Below, one piece after another: positions 47,001 to 59,000 of a stretch of 64,000 bases of DNA. The translations under genes were made by a program, and so were the position numbers. The DNA comes from Sipunculus nudus (lineage: Eukaryota; Annelida; Sipuncula; Golfingiida; Sipunculidae). The stretch spans positions 95,349,642 through 95,413,641 of the forward strand of contig CM049306.1 in assembly GCA_026874595.1 (NCBI GenBank), read 5' to 3'. The first letter of the stretch is position 1; every line of letters starts with the position of its first letter. Under the pieces are notes generated by a model. The model made no database searches. It saw only the letters and a list, made by a program, of their open reading frames with translations, and had not been told where the DNA came from.

Positions 47001-50000
47001 CTCAGTTGCACAAATCAGCAGATAATAGTTTGATATATCACTGTCTAAACAGCTGTATGGAGATCCCCCTGGTTTGAAGCATATTTCCACCATCAGATGG
47101 CTCTAGTAGTCGGCATACCTTGTTTACTAATCATGCCCATGCTTGCTCCTTTCAACTGGTTCTTGCATGATTGTAATAAATATGACTATGTAGCATGTGT
47201 TTTATTTTGACACCTTAGAAATAATTTTTGTATATTTGTATATATTTAATTTAATTTTAAGCAGTCTCATATTCATCTTTGTTGTATGAATGTTAGTTTG
47301 GTAGTTTTAATCTCTCATGTGATCATTGTATAGTATAAGTAATATTTGATGAAATTGATGTTAAATAAAAATTTGAGATTGATAACAAATCAATGGATAC
47401 GCATACTTTTTTCATAAAATTAATTAAGCAAGCTTTGGTGACCACCCTGCCATTCACAGCATGTTTTACAAGCAATTGTGCTGGATCACTCTAACTTTGT
47501 GATACATAGTAATGATTATGATAGTAATTTTTGTATGTATGATAATAAATGTTGATATTTTATAAATGTTGATCAGGCCACCATGGTGTTATTAGCAAAA
47601 AAGTACAGGATAAGTTCAATTCAATTTGACAGTGATGCAAACAAAAAGAGACCTAGAAAAATCATGTTTATGTCACTTTTTGAAGATAGAACATGTACAG
47701 GTATCACACACAGGTGGCAGGCCTTGTAAAAAAGTTTGTTATTATGTCCTTTCTTGAAAAGTCCTGCAAAGATATTAAAAATGAATATCAGACAAACAAA
47801 TATTATATATTTGTTCTTCTGTAAATATAAGAAAGTTTTGATTTTCAAATTATAATTTTCTGATGCTGATGACTTTGTTGTGTCCAGCTGCCTGTTCATG
47901 GTTTTCAAGAGCCTTAGTCAGGGAACTGTCTCACTGGTCAGCTTGTTAACTTTTATGACAGTATAATCTTAGTGTATTCAAAAAATGGATTGTCCATTTG
48001 TGACCTGTCATTAGCACTGTAATACTACATGACTTTATTTTGATATCAAAATCAAACAAAGAAAACATTTATAAACAACCAATAGGTGTTTTCACTTATC
48101 AATTTCTTGGATAAAATTTGCAGCCCCTGAACCCCCATATAATAAAACCATGCATTTGGTATCAGATCACCATAACAGAATTTATAGCAGAATGACGACA
48201 AGACCTGGCAGGCAGTTAGTAATTATGTCTTCCCCCCCTCCCCCCCCCCCCACCCCGATTCCAGCCCTGGGAGACCCGTTGTTTTCAGTGCCATCGTCTG
48301 TGGCCTGTAGGATATACTGTGAACACAATAACTTTTGTAGGGCTGCAAATATTTCTCCAAAATTATAAACACTCATTGTTCATCCCAAAATCTCGGACAT
48401 GTTTGAAACTCAGTGACCTTGACCTTCACCTTCAAGGTCAAATCTGCCAAAATGTGAAATTCTTGTGAACCTCATAACTTTTGATGTATTTATCATTTTG
48501 TCCTCAACTTTGGTACACCAGTTGTTCCTTCTAAGTTCTCAGATGATTTGGAAACCTGGTGACCTTGACCAGGATATTCAAGGTCAAATCAGCTGAATTA
48601 TAGTTATTGTTTTGTGAACGCAATAACTTTTGAAGGGCTGCATATTTTCCTCCAAAATTTTAAACAAACTTTGTTCCTACCAAAATCTCGGACAAGTTCC
48701 AAACCCGGTGACCTTGACCTTCATTTTCTAAATCAATCAGCTAAATGTGAAATTTTTGAGAACCTTAGGATTATTGTGACCCCCATAACTTTGGAAGTAC
48801 TGAATATTTTTTTCCTCAAATTTGACACACCAGTGCTTCCTGCCAAAATCTCATTAAAGTTTGAAAAGCGGTGACCTTGACCTTCGGAGTCAAATCTGCT
48901 GTAATCTAGATTCATTGTTTTGAGAAAGTGCCTATTTTATCCCATATGTTTTGGGATGGCCCTTAGGGGAGACATATATCTGCTTTTGCAGCCCAAAAGC
49001 AATGCCATTCTAGTTATATTTGTCACTACAGTATGACAGTAGAATTATTCAGTATAATCTGATGCCTTCATGGACTTTACTCTAGTAGGAACTTACTATA
49101 GTTTGCTGAGGTCAGTCCAGTAAATGAGGTGAATCCCTGGTAATTGCATATTAGTAGGTCACAGGGCTGTTAAGCTGTCTTTCTCATATCATAACTTAGA
49201 CCCAGGAAGCTGATGACTGGATTACCTACACTTTATCTGCAGTAAAATCCCTGGAAAGGCCCCAGTATCGCTGATGTTTCAGGAAAGCACCCTCAGTTTA
49301 GCTATGCAGTGACATGTCTAGCTAACTACCACATCTTGTCAATTATACCAGTCGGAGTGCCTGTAGCCTTGTGTTTGCAAGATGAGTTAAATATAGTTTT
49401 CTTTCATCACATGGCAAGCTATTGACTTATTATTGGCAGAGAACTGTTAATTTAAAGCATCACATTCACTAGCCGTGATAATTTGACTCAGTAGGCAATC
49501 AGATAATTGGGCTGGTAAGCCTACTCGAGTCGTGATACTAGTAATATGGAGGAATGTATCTCAGTGGTCTTGCATCTGGTTGCATTCATATTGTGGTAAA
49601 CTGCCCATAATCTCAATATTATGCTTAGAATGGTAAATAAACTTAGTAGTATATAGATGACCTCGCAACCAAAACTGAAACACCGTCTCCATGGACACGG
49701 GTTATTTCCTGTGTAGCCTGCAAGTTGCCTGCGTCCTGTAACCTGTGCGAGCCATGCTTGTGTTCATGCGGTCATAAATTCAACAAACATGCAGAGGGGT
49801 TTACCAATGTGCTGGGTTAAAATAGGAACTTTTCTTGCTCATATTTGGTATTATTAGAAAGTACACAAAATGCTAACGAATGGTCTGGTTTATGTTGATT
49901 GATAGTGTTTCTGTAGCCCATGAAGCGTTGTCAGAAATGACGAAAATATTTGCATCTTCATAAGGCCTTATAATGCGATCCTCAGACGTAGATGTCATGA

Positions 50001-53000
50001 CACTATGGTGCCAGTATTCTGGTCGTAATGCCAGAGGGTCAATATGACGCTACACATTCACCAACTTCGCCAATGTGTGAGACAATATTTCCCATACAAT
50101 TATCAAGACAGCCCTTTGACTGGCATGATTAATGATACCATTTGAGCTGCAAGGTTTACCTATATTATTATGTACTATCAAGGAGATTACAGACTGGAGT
50201 ATCAAGTGAGAGTCTGGCTGTGTTGAATGTTGCTGATGGGGGTCATAAAACTCGCTGCTCAAAGGCAAACAGAGATGCCGCTGATAAGCTCGGCGCTAAT
50301 TGATACAGTGTGAGAGACCCCCCTTCGGCGTAACATTGAACATCTTGTTAATTCCCGGCTGCGGTAAACATGGGCGGTAATACGAGAACAACAGCGTCAG
50401 TGACAGAGCGGGCGATGGCTCACTGTTATCCATCAGAATGAAACTGATCCGGTCATAAGCGTCAAAATATTTAGTTATCGACGGAATACTATAATACATG
50501 GCTAATTATTAATATATGTCAGAAGTGTAGGAACTAATGGAAATTCCGAAGTTATTCAGGGAAAGTAAGGTTTACTTTTACCAGTCATCCGTCATGAATC
50601 ATGGCAGAAGTTGATGCAGAGTGACCGCATCTATCCCAAAATTGATCCAGTGATTCCTAAACACGAGACTTATGTAGATATATTTGTAACGCATAATTCT
50701 TGATAAAACAACCCATTTGCGCATTCATAATTCCAGTCAATGTTATTCCAGTGATTTTCCGCTAAGTAACTGGATATATCGCTCTCTGCTTCAGCGAGCT
50801 ACAGCGGACCGCAAAAGTAACATCTTGCAGACTGGCTTTATCAAAGGCCATGACGCCGCTGCGCCTGACACTGGGGCACAATAAGCTCACAAAAGAGTTA
50901 ATGGGCTTATCAGGTCTTGATTGCAGTTAGCGCACGACTGACACTCGATGCTTCTGACAGTTGATACTCCAGTCTGTAATCTCCTTGGTACTATGATCTG
51001 ACCAAGTTTGAACTATATAGCAGGCACTCAAGATTGAATCACACTTATATTTTATATAATTACTTAGTAATACTTTAATTGTGAATCCATATCTCCTGCA
51101 TAGTCCATAGTATTACTAAAGTCATTGGAAAATGTAAAATATACTGTAAAAGTCATTGAAACAGTCTGAATAAAATTGTACATGCCCCCCTATTTGACAC
51201 CTTGAGTCCACCAACTGTTGCGTACATAAAAGTAAGTGGTCTCTCTTATGGATGATGAGTAATGCCTCCCTTCTGCCCCATGCTAGATACTTAGAATCAA
51301 CCTAGCCCTGTGTGCTGATCAGTAAGTGACCACCTTCTTAGTTGAGAAATGCCCCCCCCCCCTCTTTCCTTCTCTCACGCTAAATACAATGAGTAGACCT
51401 ACCCTCATGTATAGTTCAGTGAATTGTTCCTTTTTCCGCGCTGAATAGTGAGAGCCTACCGAACGCTAGGCCCTTTGTAGGAATTGGTGATATTTCCCAG
51501 CCAATAAGGAACGGTTTCCCTCCTAGACTAGATATTAAGGTCTATCCCCCATGGAAGGATTCAGAACAGTGAGTGATCTCATTCTTAGCAGAGATTCATT
51601 GGATCAACCCACCCCTATGTACAGAACAGAGAGTGCCCCCTTCACAGACTAGATTATGTGAGTCCACTTACCCCTGTGTAGAGATCAGTATGGGGTCCCC
51701 CTCCCAGACTAGATTCTGCCAGTCTACCATCCACTGTGTCAGTGAGTGGGCCCCCTAACAGTTCAGCTTCTGTAAGACCACCCACCCATGTGTATATATC
51801 AGTGAGTGGTCCCCCTCCAAGGCTAGATTCAGTGAGTCCACCTACACCACATGTATAGATCAGTAAGTGGTCACCCTCCCATGCTAGATCCTGTAAGTCC
51901 ACCCACCCCTGTGTCAGTGAGTGGTCCCCTTCCCAGGTTAGATCCTGCGAGTCCACCAACCTGTATAGAGGTCAGTGAGTGCTCCCCCTTCAAGGCTAGA
52001 TTCTGTAAGTCCACTAACTCCTGTGTATTGATCAGTTAGTGGTCCTCCTCCCAGGCTAGATCCTGTAAGTCCACCCACCCCTGTGTATTGATCAGTGAGT
52101 GGTCCCCCTCCTAGGTTAGCTTTTGTAAGACCACCCACCTGTGTGTATAGATCAGCAAGTGGTCATCCTCCCAGGTCAGATCCTGTATGTCAACCCACCC
52201 CTGTGTCAGTGAGTGGCTCCCTTCCCAGGCTAGATTCTGTGAGTCCACCCACCCTATGTAGAGGTAAGTGAGTGGTCCTCCTCCCAGGCTAGATTTTGAG
52301 TCCACCCACCCTGTGTAGAGGTCAGTGAGTGGTCCCCTCCAAGGCTAGATTTTGAGTCCACCCACCCTGTGTAGAGGTCAGTGAGTGATCCCTCTCCCAG
52401 GCTAGATTTTGAGTCCACTTACCCTATGTAGAGGTCAGTGAATGGTCCCCCTCCCAGGCTAGATTTTGAGTCCACCCACCCTGTGTAGAGGTCAGTGAGT
52501 GGTCCCCCTCCCGGGCTAGATTTTGAGTCCACCCACCCTGTGTAGAGGTCAATGAGTGGTCCCCCCACCAGGCTAGATTTTGAGTCCACCCACCCTGTGT
52601 AGAGGTCTGTGAGTGGTCCCCCTCCAAGGCTAGATTTTGAGTCCACCCACCCTGTGTAGAGGTCAATGAGTGGTCCCCCTCCTAGGCTAGATTTTGAGTC
52701 AACCCACCATGTGTAGAGGTCAGTGAGTGGTCCCCCTCCCAGGCTAGATTTTGAGTCCACCCACCCTATGTAAAGGTCAGTGAGTAGTCCCCCTCCCAGG
52801 CTAGATTTTGAGTCCACCCACCCTGTGTAGAGGTCAGTGAGTGGTCCCCCTCCCAGGCTAGATTGAGTCCACCCACCCTGTGTAGAGGTCTGTGAGTGGT
52901 CCCCCTCCCAGGCTAGATTTTGAGTCCAACCACCCTGTGTAGAGGTCAGTGAGTGGTCCCCCTCCCCGGCTAGATTTTGAGTCCACCCACCCTGTGTAGA

Positions 53001-56000
53001 AGTCAGTGAGTGGTCCCCCTCCCAGGCTAGATTTTGAGTCCACCCACCCTATGTAGAGGTCAGTGAGTGGTTCCCCTCCCAGGCTAGATTTTGAGTCCAC
53101 CCACCCTGTGTAGAGGTCAGTGAGTGGTCCCCCTCCAAGGCTAGATTTGAGTCCACCCACCCTGTGTAGAGGTCCGTGAGTGGTCCCCCTCCCAGGCTAG
53201 ATTTTGAGTCCACCCACCCTGTGTAGAGGTCAGTGAGTGGCCCCCCTCCCAGGGTAGATTTCAGTCCACCCACCTAGTGTAGAGGTCAGTGAGTGGTCCC
53301 AGGCTAGATTCGAGTCCACCCACCTAGTGCAGAGGTCAGTGAGTGGTCCCCCTCCCAGGCTAGATTTTGAGTCCACCCACCCTGTGTAGAGGTCAGTGAG
53401 TGGTCCCCCTCCCAGGCTAGATTTTGAGTCCACCCACCCTGTGTAGAGGTCAGTGAGTAGTCCCCCTCCCAGGCTAGATTATGAGTCCACCCACCCTGTG
53501 TAGCGGTCAGTGAGTGGTCCCCCTCCCAGGCTAGATTTTGAGTCCAACCACCCTGTGTAGCGGTCAGTGAGTGGTCCCCCTCCCAGGCTAGATTTTGAGT
53601 CCACCCACACTGTGTAGAGGTCAGTGAGTGGTCCCCCTCCCGGGCTAGATCCTGTAAGTCCACCCACCCTGTGTAGAGGTCAGTGAGTGGTCCCCCTCCC
53701 AGGCTAGATCCTGTAAGTCCACCCACCTAGTGTAGAGGTCAGTTAGTGGTCCCCCTCCCAGGCTAGATTTTGATTCCACCCACCCTGTGTAGAGGTCAGT
53801 AAGTGGTCCCCCTCCCAGGCTAGATTTTGAGTCCACCCACCCTATGTAGAGGTCAGTGAGTGGTTCCCCTCCCAGGCTAGATTTTGAGTCCACCCACCCT
53901 GTGTAGAGGTCAGTGAGTGGTCCCCCTCCAAGGCTAGATTTGAGTCCACCCACCCTGTGTAGAGGTCAGTGAGTGGTCCCCCTCCCAGGCTAGATTTTGA
54001 GTCCACCCACCCTGTGTAGAGGTCCGTGAGTGGTCCCCCTCCAAGGCTAGATTTTGAGTCCACCCACCCTGTGTAGAGGTCAGTGAGTGGTCCCCCTCCC
54101 AGGCTAGATTTTGAGTCCACCCACCCTGTGTAGAGGTCCGTGAGTGGTCCCCCTCCCAGGCTAGATTTTGAGTCCACCCACCCTGTGTAGAGGTCAGTGA
54201 GTGGCCCCCCTCCCAGGGTAGATTTCAGTCCACCCACCCTGTGTAGAGGTCAGTGAGTGGTCCCAGGCTAGATTCGAGTCCACCCACCTAGTGCAGAGGT
54301 CAGTGAGTGGTCCCCCTCCCAGGCTAGATTTCAGTCCACCCACCTAGTGTAGAGGTCAGTGAGTGGTCCCCCTCCCAGGCTAGATTTTGAGTCCACCCAC
54401 CCAGTGTAGAGGTCAGTGAGTGGTCCCCCTCCCAGGCTAGATTATGAGTCCACCCACCCTGTGTAGCGGTCAGTGAGTGGTCCCCCTCCCAGGCTAGATT
54501 TTGAGTCCAACCACCCTGTGTAGCGGTCAGTGAGTGGTCCCCCTCCCAGGCTAGATTTTGAGTCCACCCACACTGTGTAGAGGTCAGTGAGTGGTCCCCC
54601 TCCCGGGCTAGATCCTGTAAGTCCACCCACCCTGTGTAGAGGTCAGTGAGTGGTCCCCCTCCCAGGCTAGATTCGAGTCCACCCACCTAGTGCAGAGGTC
54701 AGTGAGTGGTCCCCCTCCCAGGCTAGATTTTGAGTCCACCCACCCTGTGTAGAGGTCAGTGAGTGGTCCCCTCCCAGGCTAGATTTGAGTCCACCCACCC
54801 TGTGTAAAGGTCAGTGAGTGGTCCCCCTCCCAGGCTAGATTTTGAGTCCAACCACCCTGTGTAGAGGTCAGTGAGTGGTCCCCCTCCCAGGCTAGATTTT
54901 GAGTCCACCCACACTGTGTAGAGGTCAGTGAGTGGTCCCCCTCCCGGGCTAGATCCTGTAAGTCCACCCACCCTGTGTAGAGGTCAGTAAGTGGTCCCCC
55001 TCCCAGGCTAGATCCTGTAAGTCCACCCACCTAGTGTAGAGGTCAGTTAGTGGTCCCCCTCCCAGGCTAGATTTTGATTCCACCCACCCTGTGTAGAGGT
55101 CAGTAAGTGGTCCCCCTCCCAGGCTAGATCCTGTAAGTCCACCCACCCTGTGTAGAGGTCAGTGAGTGGTCCCCCTCCCAGGCTAGATTTTGAGTCCACC
55201 CACCCTGTGTAGAGGTCAGTGAGTGGTCCCCCTCCCAGGCTAGATTTTGAGTCCACCCACCCTGTGTATAGATCAGTGAGTGGTCTACCTCCCAGGCTAG
55301 ATTTTGAGTCCACCCACCCTGTGTAGAGGTCAGTGAGTGGTCCCCCTCCCAGGCTAGATCCTGTAAGTCCACCCACTCTGTGTATAGATCAGTGAGTTCT
55401 TAGCTGATGAGGACTGATAGACTGTGGGGGCTTTAATAACAGGCTGCTCCTGCAGGGGCTCACAGTTCCAGGCCAGCATGGACAGGGTAAGTAACTGATT
55501 ACTTGTTCTCCCGTCTCAGTGGCTGCCTCAGGCTCTGTTGATGTGGTTTGGTGACTAGCTCATTGTTATCCAGACATTGAACCAGCATTTATTAATTTTA
55601 GACATTGTTTAATTAGCAACATGCAAATTACTACTGTTAGGGGTTCTTTGACCAGGTGCAAACACAATATCTGTGATTGGTTACTGCAAGATGTGTAACA
55701 CTAACAGTTTTTACGGATAATGATAGTTGACAACAGTGCACATACTATGCCTTTCCACCTTACATTTCAATTTTTGTTTCTGTATTCTGAACAATATTAT
55801 TACATAATAGATAAGAAGGAACCTTTGTTATAGTAATATAGATTTATCATTATTCATATCATGTTGAAATTTTACTCATATTCAGGTACATGAAAAACAA
55901 AATTATTCTGATTAGCTGAAGAATCATTTAAAACAGAACAACTTTTATCAACTTTATGGAAATGGCCAGTATGCCACATATTAAGTCATGTTGAAGAGAG

Positions 56001-59000
56001 AACAAGGGACTCGAATGGGCATAGCACCAGTGTACCCCTGTCTATTGAAATTGGAATACAATACAGTATTTAAGGACAGCTGAAACATTTAATTAAAATG
56101 GATTTAATTAAAAGGAATATTTACTTAGGAATTACAGAGCAATATGTTGCACTATAGTACTGATACACATGCTAAGACAGGCCTCTAACATATACAAACT
56201 GAATTTGAGAATATCAGGTGTCACATCAAATAATATTTTACAGAACATCTTCTCTGTATCTCAAAAGAATTAATGCCTCCATTCTGGTCCAGATATCAAC
56301 CAGTACATACATGTATTAACAACTTGAAGGAGCCCTTAGATAAGAAGACTTCAGATTTAAAGTTGTGGTTGAAATTATTTAATGGTCTTTATATTCAGTG
56401 ACACCTAGGTTAAAGATTTCTTGTGGATTTTATTCAAGCCTGTATTTTAGGTTGTATGCAATTTTGTATTATCCTTTTTTTTAACATTTATATAATTTAG
56501 ATTTTGTGTAGTAAATTATATTTTGGGATATTAAGTGTTTTTTTTTTTATCTGTAGGAAGGAGGCAGAAGTTATTTTTCTGGGTTATTCTTGGGTATTTC
56601 ATTATTCAGCATAAACAAGCAATGAAACTTGATTGATAAAAATCATTGTTTTGGCAGCAGCAAGATTGGGACATGCTATTTTAAGCCATGAGCTGAAAGT
56701 GATGTCATCCTCATCTATCAAAAAGCGGGACAAGCGCAGCCCAGCATAAGCAGAATGTAGCTTCAAACTGTTTTAACAGCGATAAAAATCCCATTAATAG
56801 AGCAGTTGGATCACAGTACATTTGCATTGTGAAGCAGCTCTGACATCACTCAGTGTTGAACAGTCAAGGGTGCCATTGATCCAATAATCTAATTATTCAT
56901 GTTTAGCAGCCTGATGACACTGTCAGTGATTTCTTAAGACAGCGGCAGCCTGTTTCACAAGTTACTGTCCAAATTACTCTTGACAGTGTGTATTATGAGG
57001 AAGTAGTGCATGTCTTTGTTTCAAATGCCTGAATGATCAAAGGTATATTGAAATTGACATAGAGTCAGCTGATAAATGTAATGCTCCTGCTTTAACTAGC
57101 ATACACATCAATTTTTAATTATGTAAAAAAAATGCAAAGAAAATTTAAACTTGGGAAATAGCTGCTTGTGCAGTATATTTGTAGTAATAAATGAGTATTA
57201 TTATGGTAGCAGAATATTCAAATAACTGTTTGTAAACTGCAGTATTACTTCAAGTTACCTTAAGTCAGCTAGCCTGAGGAATGAACATCCCTCTTCAGGA
57301 TGTGTATTAATAGGTTGTTACCATTGTGGGTACATTTATGAAATTTCGCACAATAGTTTTGGGCAGGATCTCTTACCATGCTTAGAACTGTGTCACTGTG
57401 ACCTACTTTCTTAAATTACATCCAGGTATTTGAGCTTTACCCTGAAAAATTAAATGATGCCTAAAACCTACCTCATATTATAACTATAACCAGCTAATTT
57501 TCTAGTTAGTCTTTGAAAATAGTTCAAGCCAAATTCTTTGAAAATAGTTCAAGCCAAAGTCTATGTCCACAAAAGTGATTAAGTCACCAACCTGTCATTT
57601 ACAGCAATTAAGTTTCACTGTTGATTTGATATATTCTAAAAGTTTTATGCGTATACATAGCTAACTACCACAGGCTTTTGAATTCTTAGAAGTTCTTTAT
57701 CTTTCACAGAGCACTAAAAATATACCTAGTCAGTTATTTCTGTAAAGAAAATGCACAGTATAAATGCAAGGTTGTTATATAGGTTTGTGTGTTCTATATA
57801 AAGAGTTATAAGTGGCCATAAAAAAATATTATGTGATGACAGCATGGTTTATCTGCAATAGTCTGTTGACACAATCAGGCATTGTTTATTAGTTTCCTGT
57901 TTGTGGTTAGCTGATGTTTCCTATATGTGAGTTATTATCACTGTAAAAACAATTATTTCCAACATCTTTATTGAACCTGTTCTGATATAATAAAGGGTTA
58001 CAACTTAAACAAAATGAGTGCATGCCAAAAATCTTACCAACAAATATAAGTTTAACCATTAGACCTGTGAACAATATCGATGTATTATTACATTTACTGA
58101 ATGGATGTATCCTCACAAATCAATTTATGGCACTAGACCTAGCTGCCAATGGTGATGCAACTGCTTTTTAGCCCTTAGCCCTTAGGCTGATGGGCTATTG
58201 TCGTCACCCAAGCTGTCCGTCCGTCCGTCCGTTAACTTTTACCTTGTGAGCGTGATATCTTGAAAAGGATTCACCGTCAGAATTTTATTTCCTCAGTAAA
58301 GATGTATATCGACAAAATCTCGATCAAGTTCGAAGATGGGTGACCTTGACCTATTTTTCTACATTTTAGAGCTGATTATAGAAAAACACTTAGATGCTTA
58401 TTACTCAGGAACCATATGGTAGATTTTCACAAAACTTACTATGATTATTGGGACTGATAATCTGTACCTGCTACACAAGTTTGGTGGCGCCACCTACAAT
58501 TTCTAGTTTTTAATGAATTTTTATCGGATTTTTCAACTTTGGTCTTGTGAGCAGGATATCTTGAAAAGGTTTCACCGTAGGAATTTTATTTTTTTGGTGA
58601 AGATGTATATTGACAAAATTTCGGTCAAGTTTGAAGATGGGTGACCTTGACCTATTTTTCTAGGTTTTACAGCTGATTATAGAAAAAAACATTTAGAAGC
58701 TTATTTCTCAGGAACCATTGGGTGGATTTTCACAATACTTACTATGATCATAGGGACTGATGGTCTGTAACTGCTGCACAAGTTTGGGGATGCCACCTGC
58801 AATATCTAATTTTTAATGAATTTTTCTTGGATTTTTCAATTTTGGCCTTGTGAGCAGGATATCTCTAAAAGGATTCACAATAGGAATTTTTTTCTTTGGT
58901 GAAGATGCATATCAACAAAATCTCGGTCAAGTTTGAAGATGGGTGACCATGACCTGCTTTTCAAGGTCACAGAGCTTATAAAAGAATAAAACGTAGAAGC

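Noticed and set aside
49777-50499. Possible exon in the GC-richer segment of PHD-gene intron 1
   Set aside because: Open frames of about 70 codons on the minus strand lack motifs and the plus strand has no frame flanked by AG and GT in a phase fitting the known exons.
52419-54686. Overlapping minus-strand open frames of 80-140 codons encoding a 19-residue Gly/Ser/Pro repeat
   Set aside because: They follow from a 57-bp unit divisible by three; several frames are open at once and no start context, splice site or family supports a protein.
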